From NCBI GenBank assembly GCA_945948535.1, contig CAMFBN010000009.1, positions 1 through 64,000 on the forward strand: a stretch of 64,000 nucleotides of DNA. The letters run 5' to 3'. Below are positions 34,898 to 43,260 of the stretch, piece after piece (the first letter of the stretch is position 1; the number at the start of each line of letters is the position of its first letter). The notes beneath the pieces are model-generated. The model saw only the letters and a list, made by a program, of their open reading frames with translations, was not told where the DNA came from and searched no databases. Position numbers and translations under genes: made by a program. Source of the stretch: an uncultured Clostridia bacterium. Lineage in GTDB: Bacteria; Bacillota; Clostridia; Oscillospirales; Oscillospiraceae.

Positions 34898-36105
34898 AGG
34901 TTCCCTCCCGCGTGGAGGCCCGCCAGACGGCCCGAGCTCCACGCCCATTGCAGATTATAGCCGCCGCAGTCGCCGTCGATGTCCAGCACCTCGCCGCAGG
35001 CGTACAGCCCCGGCACAAGACGGCTCTGCATGGTTGTCATCTCAAATTCCGAGGTCAGGATGCCCCCGGCGGTGACCTGAGCGCTGTCCATGCCCATGGG
35101 TTCCGTGAGGGAAACCTCCAAACATTTCACGGCGGACACGGCCTGACCGATTTCCCAGTCGGACAAATCTCTTACAAACGCGTTGAGGGTCAGGCCCGCG
35201 CTCTGGGTCAGCACCCGGCCCAAACGGTTGTGGAGGATGCCCGTCAGCAGCTCGGACACGGGAAGATTGCTCTCCCGCCGCCGCGTCAGCTCACTGCGCA
35301 GCTCATCGGCAGAAACCTCCGGCAGGAAGTCCAGACGGCACTTCCAGTCTCCCCCGCCCTGACACACGTCCCGGGAAATCTCGAAAATCACCGGGCCGGA
35401 CAGGCCGTACTCCGTAAATTGCAGCTGCCCGGTGCTCTCGGCAGTCTTTTCACCGTTATGAAGAATTTCCGCCCGGCAGTTTGCCCGGACGCCCTTGAGG
35501 GACGCACACCCGGCCCAGCCGGATTTCAGCTGCACCAGCGTGGGGCGGAGTTTGGTGCAGCTATGGCCCAAGGCGCGCAGGAGCTTGTAGCCCGACATGG
35601 AGCCGCCCAGCTTCGTTCCCGCAAGGCCGCCGCAGGCGATGATAAGCCTATCGCACTCCACCGTCTCGCCCTTGGCTTCCACCCGGAAGCCCTTTGGGGT
35701 TTTCTTTACTTTTTCCACTTCAAAGCCCAGTTTTACCGTGATATTTTGCTGTTCCAGTGCAAAACGCAGCACATCCACCACGGAATTGGCCTGATCGGAG
35801 TAAGGGTACACCCGCCCCGAGTCCTCCGCCACGGTGAGAAGTCCCAAGCCCCGAAACCACTGTAGGGCCGCTTCCGGCGGGAATTGGGAGATTGCATAGC
35901 GGGCAAATTCCGGGGCGCTGCCGTGATAGCCGCCTGCACCCGCGTGAAGATTCGTCAAATTGCAGCGTCCGTTGCCCGTGGACAGCAGCTTCCGGCCTAC
36001 CCGGGACTGCCGCTCCATGAGGATGACCTGCGCCTCTTGATTTTCCGCCGCAGCCAGCGCCGCCGCCATGCCCGACGCCCCGCCGCCAATCACTCCAACC
36101 GTCAT
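34894..36105 (-). CDS. BaiN/YhiN-like flavoprotein (HI0933 family)
   Basis: A 403-residue NAD(P)/FAD-dependent oxidoreductase. It begins MTVGVIGGGASGMAAALAAAE, has LLSTGNGRCNLTN, and ends with TAGGILTSEF and ACGEVLDIDGDCGGYNLQWAWSSG, the HI0933 family signatures. BaiN of Clostridium scindens reduces bile-acid intermediates, but most homologues have unknown substrates, so a bile role is not claimed. AAGGGG precedes the ATG. A heptad repeat lies in its 5' leader, between its promoter and the start. Confidence 0.87.
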   Translation of the reverse strand: MTVGVIGGGASGMAAALAAAENQEAQVILMERQSRVGRKLLSTGNGRCNLTNLHAGAGGYHGSAPEFARYAISQFPPEAALQWFRGLGLLTVAEDSGRVYPYSDQANSVVDVLRFALEQQNITVKLGFEVEKVKKTPKGFRVEAKGETVECDRLIIACGGLAGTKLGGSMSGYKLLRALGHSCTKLRPTLVQLKSGWAGCASLKGVRANCRAEILHNGEKTAESTGQLQFTEYGLSGPVIFEISRDVCQGGGDWKCRLDFLPEVSADELRSELTRRRESNLPVSELLTGILHNRLGRVLTQSAGLTLNAFVRDLSDWEIGQAVSAVKCLEVSLTEPMGMDSAQVTAGGILTSEFEMTTMQSRLVPGLYACGEVLDIDGDCGGYNLQWAWSSGRLAGLHAGGNL

Positions 36106-36124
36106 GAAACCGCACCCCTTCTTG

Positions 36125-36238
36125 GAGTTGACAATTGACAATGGACAATTGACAATTATGGTATCCCTTCGGGATTATTTAAATTTGTCCCATAGGGACT
36201 CCTTAATTGTCAACTGTCAATTGTCAACTGTCAATTGT
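36125..36238. repeat. Heptad-array repeat, copy 7
   Basis: GTTGACA/ATTGACA heptads, ATCCCTTCGGGAT, GTCCCATAGGGAC, then TTGTCAACTGTCAATTG-type complements. It fills the leader between the baiN-like promoter and its start codon. Confidence 0.9.
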
Positions 36239-36242
36239 AATA

Positions 36243-36271
36243 ATTATACTCGATAATCTGTCTTTACACAA
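36243..36271 (-). promoter_or_regulatory. Promoter of the flavoprotein pair
   Basis: Minus strand TTGTGT (36271-36266), 17 nt, TATAAT (36248-36243). Its -35 overlaps that of the divergent ylmH promoter by 3 bp. Confidence 0.65.
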
Positions 36272-36292
36272 GGCCAAAAAATATGGTATAAT
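36263..36292 (+). promoter_or_regulatory. ylmH promoter
   Basis: TTTACA (36263-36268), 18 nt, TATAAT (36287-36292), 16 nt before the ylmH start. Confidence 0.7.
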
Positions 36293-36308
36293 CCCTACAG
36301 GTGATTGC

Positions 36309-37094
36309 ATGGACAGAAGCAATATTGACAAAATCGCCCAGAATGCTGAGGACAGGGTTCTTCTGGCGAAGCTCTGGGACAAAATAACCGCCGGAATGCG
36401 GAAAAACATCCCGGCAAATACCTGTTTCCTCTCCCCCCGGGAGCAGGAAATGGCAAATTACCTCTTCGGCCGCCCCGAGGGGCTTCACTTCTTTGGCGGT
36501 TACCCGGATGCCGAGCGGAAAATGCTCGTCTACCTGCCGGACTATCTGGAAGAATCAGCCCTTTATGAGGAAGATTCTCCCTGCATCTGCCTGCGGGCCG
36601 TGTTCTTTCAGGGGGACAGCCCCGGCCACCGGGATTTTCTTGGCGCTCTGATGGGGGCGGGGGTTGCCCGGGAGACCGTTGGCGACATCTGCGTGGGGAC
36701 AGGAAGCTGTGATTTCTTCGTCACGGCGGAGATCGCCCCCTATCTCCTGCAAAATTTCACCTCCGCCGGGCGCACCAAGCTCCACTTGGAGCGGATTCCC
36801 CTGACGGATGCCTGCATCCCTGAGCCGGAGGTGAAGGAAATCAAAGACACCCTGGCGTCTCTCCGTTTGGACAGCGTGATTGCCTCCGGCTTCCGCATCG
36901 GACGGAGTCTGGCGGCCCAGTATGTCACCGGCGGAAAAGCCGCCATGGACGGCCTGCCCTGTGAAAAGCCCGACAAACCTGTTTCCGAGGGAGCGAAAAT
37001 CTCCGTCCGGGGCCTCGGAAAGATAAAGCTGGTAAAAGTGAACGGAAAAACCAAAAAAGACAGAATTTCGGTGGTTATCCACCGGTATGTGTGA
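36309..37094 (+). CDS. ylmH: YlmH-like RNA-binding protein with S4 domain
   Basis: A 261-residue YlmH family protein: an N-terminal YlmH domain (about 1-165), then a C-terminal S4 RNA-binding domain (about 180-255; DSVIASGFRIGRS and GAKISVRGLGKIKL). B. subtilis YlmH (RqcP2-like) acts in ribosome quality control on stalled 50S subunits. In many Firmicutes it sits near ftsZ and divIVA; here it is 33 kb away, heading an operon with DUF896 and YgiQ genes. The ATG at 36309 with AGGTGA is chosen over in-frame upstream codons that lie within the repeat and promoter. Confidence 0.88.
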   Translation: MDRSNIDKIAQNAEDRVLLAKLWDKITAGMRKNIPANTCFLSPREQEMANYLFGRPEGLHFFGGYPDAERKMLVYLPDYLEESALYEEDSPCICLRAVFFQGDSPGHRDFLGALMGAGVARETVGDICVGTGSCDFFVTAEIAPYLLQNFTSAGRTKLHLERIPLTDACIPEPEVKEIKDTLASLRLDSVIASGFRIGRSLAAQYVTGGKAAMDGLPCEKPDKPVSEGAKISVRGLGKIKLVKVNGKTKKDRISVVIHRYV

Positions 37095-37103
37095 GGAAAA
37101 CCT

Positions 37104-37307
37104 ATGAATATGAGCGAAGTGATTACCAGAATCAACGTTCTGGCGAAGAAAGCGAAAACCGAGGGCCTGACCCCGGAGGAAATAACCGAACGGGACAAGC
37201 TGCGGCGCATCTACATCGATTCCGTCAAGGCCAATCTGGTGGGCCAATTGGAAAACACCTACATTGTCGGCCCCGACGGCACAAAAAAGAAACTGGAACG
37301 CAAGTAA
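37104..37307 (+). CDS. DUF896 (UPF0291) family protein
   Basis: A 67-residue protein of the YnzC/UPF0291 family, with the expected two-helix hairpin ([27 protein letters not shown]) followed by the conserved [12 protein letters not shown] tail. B. subtilis YnzC/YneA-like members are DNA-damage or stress-related small proteins, but function is not settled. GAGGAAAA precedes the ATG; it lies 9 nt after ylmH and 10 nt before the ygiQ gene, clearly one operon. Confidence 0.9.
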   Translation: MNMSEVITRINVLAKKAKTEGLTPEEITERDKLRRIYIDSVKANLVGQLENTYIVGPDGTKKKLERK

Positions 37308-37317
37308 GGAGGAAACC

Positions 37318-39195
37318 ATGGCATTTCTTCCCATCAGCAAGCAGGAAATGCGGGAGCGGGGCTGGGAAACCTGCGATTTTGTCTACGTCATCGGCGACGC
37401 CTACGTTGACCACCCCTCCTTCGGTCACGCCATTATCAGCAGGGTTTTGGAAAGCCACGGCTACAGCGTCGGCATCATCTCCCAGCCGGATTGGAAAAAT
37501 CCAAAATCCATCGACGTGTTCGGGCGGCCCCGGCTGGGGTTTCTGGTGTCCGGGGGCAACATGGACTCCATGGTGAACCACTATTCTGTCTCCAAACGCC
37601 GCCGGAAAACAGACGCCTTCACCCCCGGAGGATGTGTGGGCAAGCGCCCGGACCGTGCCACCGTTTGTTACTGCAACCTCATCCGGCAGACCTACCGGGA
37701 TGTGCCCATTCTGATTGGCGGCATTGAAGCAAGCCTTCGCCGTCTTGCTCACTACGACTACTGGTCGGACAGCCTGAAACGCTCCATATTGCTTGACAGT
37801 CAGGCCGACCTTCTCATGTACGGCATGGGCGAAAAGAGCGTTGTGGAAATCGCGGAGGCCCTGAATTCCGGCATGAACGTCCGGGACATCACCTACATTG
37901 ACGGCACGGTGTTTCGCACCAGTGCACCGGACGACAGCCTTCCCTCCATCCTTTTGCCCTCTTTTGAAGAATTAAAAGCCGACAAGCGCAGATATGCCGA
38001 GTCCTTCCAAATCCAGTATGGCAACTGCGACCCCTTCACCGCCAAGCGTCTCATTGAGCCCTACGGGAAGGAATTCGTGGTGCAGAACCCGCCCCAGAAG
38101 CCCCTGACCACCGAGGAGATGGACGCGGTGTACGACCTGCCCTACGAGCGCACCTGGCATCCCAGCTACGCGAAACTGGGCGGCGTGCCCGCCATCGAGG
38201 AGGTCAAGTTCAGTCTGGTGAGCAACCGGGGCTGCTTTGGGGCCTGCTCCTTCTGCGCCCTGACCTTCCATCAGGGGCGCATTGTGCAGGTTAGAAGCCA
38301 TGAATCCATTCTGAGAGAAGCGGAAATCATGGTGAAGGACAAGGATTTCAAGGGCTACATCCACGACGTAGGCGGCCCCACCGCCAATTTCCGGCACCCG
38401 GCCTGTGAAAAGCAGCTGACCAAAGGTGCCTGCGGCGGGCGGCAGTGCCTGTACCCTGCCCCCTGCAAGAATCTGAACGCCGACCACTCTGACTACGTGG
38501 CCCTTCTGCGCAAGCTGCGGAAAATCCCCGGAGTGAAGAAGGTCTTCGTGCGCAGCGGCATCCGGTTTGACTACCTGCTCTCCGACAAAAAAGACACCTT
38601 CCTCAAGGAGCTGGTGCAGCACCACATCTCCGGGCAGCTCAAAGTCGCCCCGGAGCACGTCTCCGACGCGGTGCTTTCCCGGATGGGCAAGCCCAAAAAC
38701 GCGGTTTTCAACAAGTTTGTGGAAAAGTATTTCGCCCTGAACAAACAATACGGTATGAATCAATATCTGGTTCCCTACCTCATGTCCAGCCACCCCGGCT
38801 CTACCCTGAAGGAAGCGGTGGAGCTGGCGGAGTACATCCGGGACATGGGCTACAACCCGGAGCAGGTACAGGACTTCTACCCCACCCCCTCCACCCTGTC
38901 CACAGTGATGTACTACACGGGCCTTGACCCCCGGACCATGGAGAAGGTCTACGTCCCCACCGACCCTCACGAGAAGGCCATGCAGCGGGCGCTGATTCAG
39001 TACCGGGACCCGAAGAATTACGCGCTGGTGAGAGAAGCGCTCATCAAGGCCCACCGGGAGGATTTAATTGGCTCCGGCCCAAAGTGCCTGATTCGGGCCG
39101 CAGGGCGGCCAGCCAATGCGTCACGAACACCGGGCAGTCATCCAACATCCTCTGGGCCCCTCGACCGGAAATGCTCAGCAAAAAAGAAACGCTGA
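37318..39195 (+). CDS. YgiQ family radical SAM protein with altered C-terminus
   Basis: A 625-residue UPF0313/YgiQ radical SAM enzyme of unknown substrate. The 4Fe-4S motif CFGACSFC (CxxxCxxC) is near residue 307, in the usual position after a long N-terminal domain; the C-terminal DUF3362-like part includes [25 protein letters not shown] precedes the ATG. The last 34 residues, after SGPKCLI, are encoded by the first unit of a 107-bp direct repeat. The expected basic tail (AKKPARKPVRRGR) lies out of frame further downstream, so the native end has probably been lost by duplication. Confidence 0.88.
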   Translation: MAFLPISKQEMRERGWETCDFVYVIGDAYVDHPSFGHAIISRVLESHGYSVGIISQPDWKNPKSIDVFGRPRLGFLVSGGNMDSMVNHYSVSKRRRKTDAFTPGGCVGKRPDRATVCYCNLIRQTYRDVPILIGGIEASLRRLAHYDYWSDSLKRSILLDSQADLLMYGMGEKSVVEIAEALNSGMNVRDITYIDGTVFRTSAPDDSLPSILLPSFEELKADKRRYAESFQIQYGNCDPFTAKRLIEPYGKEFVVQNPPQKPLTTEEMDAVYDLPYERTWHPSYAKLGGVPAIEEVKFSLVSNRGCFGACSFCALTFHQGRIVQVRSHESILREAEIMVKDKDFKGYIHDVGGPTANFRHPACEKQLTKGACGGRQCLYPAPCKNLNADHSDYVALLRKLRKIPGVKKVFVRSGIRFDYLLSDKKDTFLKELVQHHISGQLKVAPEHVSDAVLSRMGKPKNAVFNKFVEKYFALNKQYGMNQYLVPYLMSSHPGSTLKEAVELAEYIRDMGYNPEQVQDFYPTPSTLSTVMYYTGLDPRTMEKVYVPTDPHEKAMQRALIQYRDPKNYALVREALIKAHREDLIGSGPKCLIRAAGRPANASRTPGSHPTSSGPLDRKCSAKKKR

Positions 39196-39297
39196 CAATA
39201 CGGGCGGCAAGGCGGCCAGCCAATGCGTCACGAACCTTGGGATGTCAACGTACATCCTCTGGGCCCCTCGACCAGAAACGCTCAGCAAAAAAGCCAG
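39094..39297. repeat. Direct repeat (two units, 107-bp period) over the ygiQ 3' end
   Basis: Units starting at 39094 and 39201 share CGGGC-GC-AGGCGGCCAGCCAATGCGTCACGAAC and TCCTCTGGGCCCCTCGACC-GAAA-GCTCAGCAAAAAA with small differences. The period is not a multiple of three. A close inverted match to GGCCGCAG-GCGGCCAGCCAATGCG occurs at 40267-40291, next to leuS. Confidence 0.85.
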
Positions 39298-39356
39298 CCC
39301 GTAAGCCCGTCCGGCGCGGCAGATAACCGCCCCCTGCGATGATTCACAAAAGCAGA

Positions 39357-39535
39357 ATTGAATTGACAATTGACAATGAACAATTGACAATTGTGGTATC
39401 CCTTCGGGATGAATTAAAATAAACTACAAGTACGAAATACCTGCGGTTTTTCCAAAGGAACCGCCAGTTATGACATTTTTTAATTGTCCCGCAGGGACTC
39501 CAAAATTGTCAACTGTCAATTGTCAATTGTCAACT
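39357..39535. repeat. Heptad-array repeat, copy 8 (long form, twin of copy 2)
   Basis: Nearly base-for-base the same as 21381-21542, including the core of about 75 bp with the GCGGTT/AACCGC stem; it has one extra heptad on the left. Confidence 0.92.
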
Positions 39536-39570
39536 AAAGAACAATATAGCTAATAAACAGCGCCGGGTAA

Positions 39571-39646
39571 CGATACCGAGCCTGTACCCAATGGTGTATC
39601 GATACGCACCCAGCCTGCGCATGCATTGTCCGCGGCCACTGGCCGC
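39571..39646. repeat. 75-bp repeat family, unit 1
   Basis: CGATACCGAG start, CAGCCTGCGCATGCATTGT centre and a terminal inverted GCGGCCACTGGCCGC. Two further units stand in tandem at 40143-40291. Confidence 0.8.
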
Positions 39647-39679
39647 AAAAAACCGCCCTGCCTTTCGGCAGAGCGGTTT
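39647..39679 (-). terminator. rpsU terminator
   Basis: Minus strand stem of AACCGCTCTGCC with GGCAGGGCGGTT (one G-U), 4-nt loop, followed by TTTT, 20 nt after the rpsU stop. Confidence 0.9.
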
Positions 39680-39698
39680 CGAGCGTATTCAAGAGGGA

Positions 39699-39881
39699 TT
39701 AATAGAACTTTCTCTTGTTCTTACGGGCAGCTTCGGACTTCTGCTTACGCTTCAGGCTGGGGCTGACGTAATGCTCGCGCTTCTTCACTTCGGCGATAAC
39801 GCCCTCCTTGGCGCAGCTCCGCTTAAAACGGCGCAGAGCGCTCTCCAGAGACTCGTTCTCCTTGACGCGAATTTCAGACAT
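39699..39881 (-). CDS. rpsU: 30S ribosomal protein S21
   Basis: A 60-residue basic S21 protein, beginning [20 protein letters not shown] with the C-terminal [16 protein letters not shown]. The ATG at 39881 has GGAGGGAGGG upstream; a longer frame lacks family similarity. It is a single-gene unit with a perfect promoter 71 nt upstream and a strong terminator. Confidence 0.97.
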   Translation of the reverse strand: MSEIRVKENESLESALRRFKRSCAKEGVIAEVKKREHYVSPSLKRKQKSEAARKNKRKFY

Positions 39882-39951
39882 GGTTTTCCCTCCCTCCGAT
39901 GGCATCCGGCTCAATCCAGGATGCGTTCAGGGCCTTATACTAGGCTTGTAT

Positions 39952-39980
39952 ATTATATACACGGATTCTCCAATTGTCAA
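39952..39980 (-). promoter_or_regulatory. rpsU promoter
   Basis: Minus strand TTGACA (39980-39975), 17 nt, TATAAT (39957-39952), both perfect. The -35 lies within CAATTGTCAAG, which resembles a heptad but is not part of a repeat array. Confidence 0.85.
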
Positions 39981-40067
39981 GCAAGATTTTGATTTTTTTA
40001 CAAATTAAGCACCACACTTGCAGGGGCAAATGCAAATCCGCTAAAGGAGAATTTTGTTGACCAATGC

Positions 40068-40096
40068 GTAGGGCGGGGTCATGACATAAGCCCTAC
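40068..40096. repeat. GTAGGGCGG palindromic repeat, copy 1
   Basis: GTAGGGC...GCCCTAC arms around GGGGTCATGAC; related to the hairpin at 56310-56337. Surrounding bases (39981-40142) hold no gene. Confidence 0.7.
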
Positions 40097-40142
40097 GAAA
40101 CTCAGTTAAAGAACAACATAGTGAATGAACAGTACCAGAAAG

Positions 40143-40291
40143 CGATACCGAGCAATACCCTGTGGTGTAACGACACGCACCCAGCCTGCGCACGCATTGT
40201 CAGCGGCGACTCGCCGCCGATACCGAGCAATACCCTATGGCGTAACGATTACAGACCCGCCGTGCACGCATTGGCTGGCCGCACTGCGGCC
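40143..40291. repeat. 75-bp repeat family, units 2 and 3 in tandem
   Basis: Units begin CGATACCGAGCAATACCCT at 40143 and 40218 and end in GCGGC..GCCGC inverted pairs. Unit 3 abuts the leuS stop codon at 40292. The interval 39999-40291 has no gene. Confidence 0.85.
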
Positions 40292-42715
40292 TTACTTCAC
40301 AATCAGGTTCACCAGCTTGTTCTTCACCACGATGGTCTTGACGATCTTGCCGCCCTGCTTGGCAAGGAACTTGGCAATTTTCTCGTCCGCCACGGCGTTG
40401 GCAATCACCTGCTCGTCGGGAAGGTCGGCGTCCATGACAACCGTGCCGCGCATCTTGCCGTTCACCTGCACCGCAATGGTCACCTCGGCGTCCTTGCACT
40501 TATTTTCGTCATAGGTGGGCCAGGGCTCGTAAGCAATGGTCTTGTCGTGGCCCAGCAGCTGCCACATCTCCTCGCCCACGTGGGGGGTGATGCAGGAGAG
40601 CATCTTGATAAAGCCCTCGGCATATTCTCTGGGGCAGGTGCCGTTCTTATAGACCTCGTTGACGAACACCATCATCTGGGCGATGGCGGTGTTGAAGGCC
40701 AGCGCTTCAAAGTCGTTCGTCACCTTCTTCACGGTCTGGTGGTAGACCTTGGTCAGCTTGCCGTCGTCCTCGTCGGTGATGTTGGCGCTCTCGGTGAAGA
40801 AGTTCCACACCCGGTTGATGAACTTTTTCGCGCCGATGACGCCGGTGGTGCTCCAGGGCTTGGAGACCTCCAGCGGGCCCATGAACATTTCGTACAGCCG
40901 CAGGGTGTCCGCGCCGTAGTCCCGGACGATGTCGCTGGGATTCACCACGAACTGGGGGAACCGCTTGCCCATCTTGATGCCGTTCTCGCCCAGAATCATG
41001 CCCTGATGCACCAGCTTCTTAAACGGCTCCTTTACCGGGGAGATGCCCTCGTCGTACAGGAACCGGTTCCAGATGCGGGAGTACATCAGATGGCCCACGG
41101 CGTGCTCCGGGCCGCCAACGTACAGGTCAACGGGCAGCCAGTGCTTGAGAAGCTCGGGGTCGCACAGCGCCTTGTCGTTCTGGGGGTCGATATAGCGCAT
41201 ATAGTACCAGGAAGAACCGGCGCTGCCGGGCATGGTAGAGGTCTCCCGGACGCCGTGGATGCCGTTTTTATCGTATTTCTTCCACTCGGTGGCGTTTTCC
41301 AGGGGGGCCTGACCGTTTTTGCCCTTGTAATCTTCCAGTTCCGGCAGAATCAGGGGCAGCTCCTCGTCGGGGAGGAAGTAGGTCTTCCCGTCGTCGGTGT
41401 ACACGCAAGGCACCGGCTCGCCCCAGTAGCGCTGACGGGCGAAAATCCACTCCCGGAAGTGGTAGTTGTTCTTCCGGCGGGCAACGCCCATTTTTTCCAG
41501 CTTGCAGGTGATGGCCTCCTTGGCCTCCTCCACCGTCAAGCCGGTGAACTCCTCAGAATTCATCAGACGGCAGCCCTTGCCCAGATAGTCCTGCTTTTCA
41601 AAGGCGCATTCGGACACGTCCCGGCCCTCGATGACCTGAATCATGGGGATATTGTGCACCTGCGCGTACTCAAAGTCACGCTGGTCGTGGCTGGGGACAG
41701 CCATGACTGCGCCGGTGCCGTAGTTTGCCAGCACAAAGTCGCCGATGAACACGGGCACTTCCTTGCCGTTCACCGGGTTGATGGCGTAGATGCCCTTGAG
41801 GGGGCAACCGGACTTGCCCTTATTCAAGTCGGTGCGGTCCATGTCGCTCTTCTTCACGGTCTCGTCGATGTAGGCCTGAACCTCGTCCTTGTTCTGAACG
41901 CGATCCATCAGGGACTGGACGATTTTGCCGTCGGGAGCCAGCACCATGAAGGTGATGCCGTAGATGGTTTCGATGCAGGTGGTGTAGATGGAGAACTGTC
42001 CGCCGCCTACCAGCTGGAAGTCCACCTCCACGCCGGTGGACTTGCCGATCCAGTTGCGCTGGATTTCCTTGGTGGATTCGGGCCAGTCGATTTCGTTCAG
42101 GCCCTCCAGCAGCTTCTCGGCGAAGGCAGGCTGGTCGATGACCCACTGCATCATATTTTTCTTGACAACGGGATAGCCGCCCCGCTCGGACTTGCCGTCG
42201 ATGACCTCATCGTTAGAAAGCACCGTGCCCAGCTCCTCGCACCAGTTGACGGGCATCTCGATGCGCTTGGCGTAGCCTTTTTCATACAGCTTCTTGAAAA
42301 TCCACTGGGTCCACTTGTAGAAGGAGGGGTCGGAGGTGGCGATCAGCTTCGACCAGTCGTAGTCAAAGCCCAGCTCCTTGAGCTGCTTGGTGAAGGTCTC
42401 GATGTTCTTCTGGGTAAAGCCGTTGGGGTTGTGGCCGGTGGTGACGGCGTACTGCTCCGCAGGCAGGCCGAAGGAGTCGTAGCCCATGGGGTGCAGCACG
42501 TTGTAGCCCTGCATCCGCTTCATCCGGGACATGATGTCGGTAGCCGTGTAGCCCTCGGGATGGCCCGCGTGCAGGCCCACGCCGGAAGGGTACGGGAACA
42601 TATCCAGCACATAGTACTTAGGTCTGCTGAAATCCCAGACATCGGTGTGGAAGGTATCGTGCTCCTCCCAGTATTTTTGCCATTTGGCTTCAATGCTTGC
42701 GTAATCGTAGTTCAT
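40292..42715 (-). CDS. leuS: Leucyl-tRNA synthetase
   Basis: An 807-residue class I synthetase. HIGH appears as HAGH in GVGLHAGHPEGY; the CP1 editing domain follows (about 220-410, with MAVPSHDQRD), then the leucyl-specific insert and DRFLYDEG region. The KMSKS loop reads KMGKR. Anticodon-binding and C-terminal domains are complete (VNGKMRGTV..LVNLIVK). The ATG at 42715 is preferred over one at 42724, where GAGAGGA is too close. No T-box element was found in the 150 bp upstream, which holds a heptad repeat. Last gene of the smc-to-leuS minus-strand run. Confidence 0.96.
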   Translation of the reverse strand: MNYDYASIEAKWQKYWEEHDTFHTDVWDFSRPKYYVLDMFPYPSGVGLHAGHPEGYTATDIMSRMKRMQGYNVLHPMGYDSFGLPAEQYAVTTGHNPNGFTQKNIETFTKQLKELGFDYDWSKLIATSDPSFYKWTQWIFKKLYEKGYAKRIEMPVNWCEELGTVLSNDEVIDGKSERGGYPVVKKNMMQWVIDQPAFAEKLLEGLNEIDWPESTKEIQRNWIGKSTGVEVDFQLVGGGQFSIYTTCIETIYGITFMVLAPDGKIVQSLMDRVQNKDEVQAYIDETVKKSDMDRTDLNKGKSGCPLKGIYAINPVNGKEVPVFIGDFVLANYGTGAVMAVPSHDQRDFEYAQVHNIPMIQVIEGRDVSECAFEKQDYLGKGCRLMNSEEFTGLTVEEAKEAITCKLEKMGVARRKNNYHFREWIFARQRYWGEPVPCVYTDDGKTYFLPDEELPLILPELEDYKGKNGQAPLENATEWKKYDKNGIHGVRETSTMPGSAGSSWYYMRYIDPQNDKALCDPELLKHWLPVDLYVGGPEHAVGHLMYSRIWNRFLYDEGISPVKEPFKKLVHQGMILGENGIKMGKRFPQFVVNPSDIVRDYGADTLRLYEMFMGPLEVSKPWSTTGVIGAKKFINRVWNFFTESANITDEDDGKLTKVYHQTVKKVTNDFEALAFNTAIAQMMVFVNEVYKNGTCPREYAEGFIKMLSCITPHVGEEMWQLLGHDKTIAYEPWPTYDENKCKDAEVTIAVQVNGKMRGTVVMDADLPDEQVIANAVADEKIAKFLAKQGGKIVKTIVVKNKLVNLIVK

Positions 42716-42769
42716 GGCGAACATTCCTCTCTTAAACCGCGTGTCTTACACGGCAATAATCTCTTGTGT

Positions 42770-42862
42770 GAGTTGAATTTTAAGGAGTTCCAACGGGACA
42801 AATTTCAGTCATCCCCGAAGGGGATACCATAATTGTCAACTGTCAACTGTCAATTGTCAACT
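42770..42862. repeat. Heptad-array repeat, copy 9 (left end short)
   Basis: AGTTGAATTTTAAGGAGTTCC start, GTTCCAACGGGAC (mispaired) hairpin, ATCCCCGAAGGGGAT hairpin and a full right-hand heptad array ending at 42862, 3 bp from the rsfS stop. Confidence 0.85.
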
Positions 42863-42865
42863 ATT

Positions 42866-43240
42866 TCAACCCTGCAATTCGGGAATAATCTCCTTCAAAT
42901 CCACAACCTCGGCGTCGGCCCACAGCCGTTCCAGATCATAAAACTTCCGGGCCTCCTCGGTGAAGACGTGCACCACGATGGTGCCGTAGTCCAGAAGCTC
43001 CCAGGCGCTGCCCCGGTGGCCCTCCCGGCCCAGCATAGGCTCCCCCAGCTGTTCCAAGGTGTACTCGGCATAGTCGCACAGGGTCTTGACGTGGGTATTG
43101 GAGGTGCCGGTGCAGATGAGGAAATAGTCTGCAAGGCTGCTGACCCGGTCGATTTTCAGCAGTTTGATGTCCATGCCCTTCTTGGCATCCAGGGCCTTGG
43201 TCACTTCATAAGCAATCTGTTTGGGTGTTAACAAAAACAT
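42866..43240 (-). CDS. rsfS: Ribosome silencing factor RsfS
   Basis: A 124-residue RsfS/Iojap protein that binds L14 and blocks subunit joining. It carries SSLADYFLICTGTSNTHVKTL and the family block WELLDYGTIVVHVFTEEARKFYDLERLWADA. The ATG at 43240 follows AAAGGA. It lies 20 nt after the nadD-yqeK fusion, the usual nadD-yqeK-rsfS order in Firmicutes. Confidence 0.95.
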   Translation of the reverse strand: MFLLTPKQIAYEVTKALDAKKGMDIKLLKIDRVSSLADYFLICTGTSNTHVKTLCDYAEYTLEQLGEPMLGREGHRGSAWELLDYGTIVVHVFTEEARKFYDLERLWADAEVVDLKEIIPELQG

Positions 43241-43260
43241 CAATCCTTTCTGGATGGTAC

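Noticed and set aside
34894-36105. Bile-acid metabolism gene (baiN)
   Set aside because: The HI0933 family is broad, no other bai genes are near, and the partner flavoprotein is uncharacterised, so only the family is named.
21056-39535. Heptad arrays as CRISPR repeats
   Set aside because: Repeats are 7 bp with no spacers and are mirrored in inverted orientation; no cas genes are present.
40121-42832. A 903-codon open frame on the plus strand opposite leuS, and other long antisense frames opposite mur, smc and gdpP genes
   Set aside because: They mirror real genes with clear families on the minus strand, lack ribosome-binding sites and family motifs, and have Gly/His/Leu-rich shadow composition from high GC.
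42716-42865. T-box leader for leuS
   Set aside because: The gap is filled by heptad copy 9; no specifier loop or T-box sequence was found.
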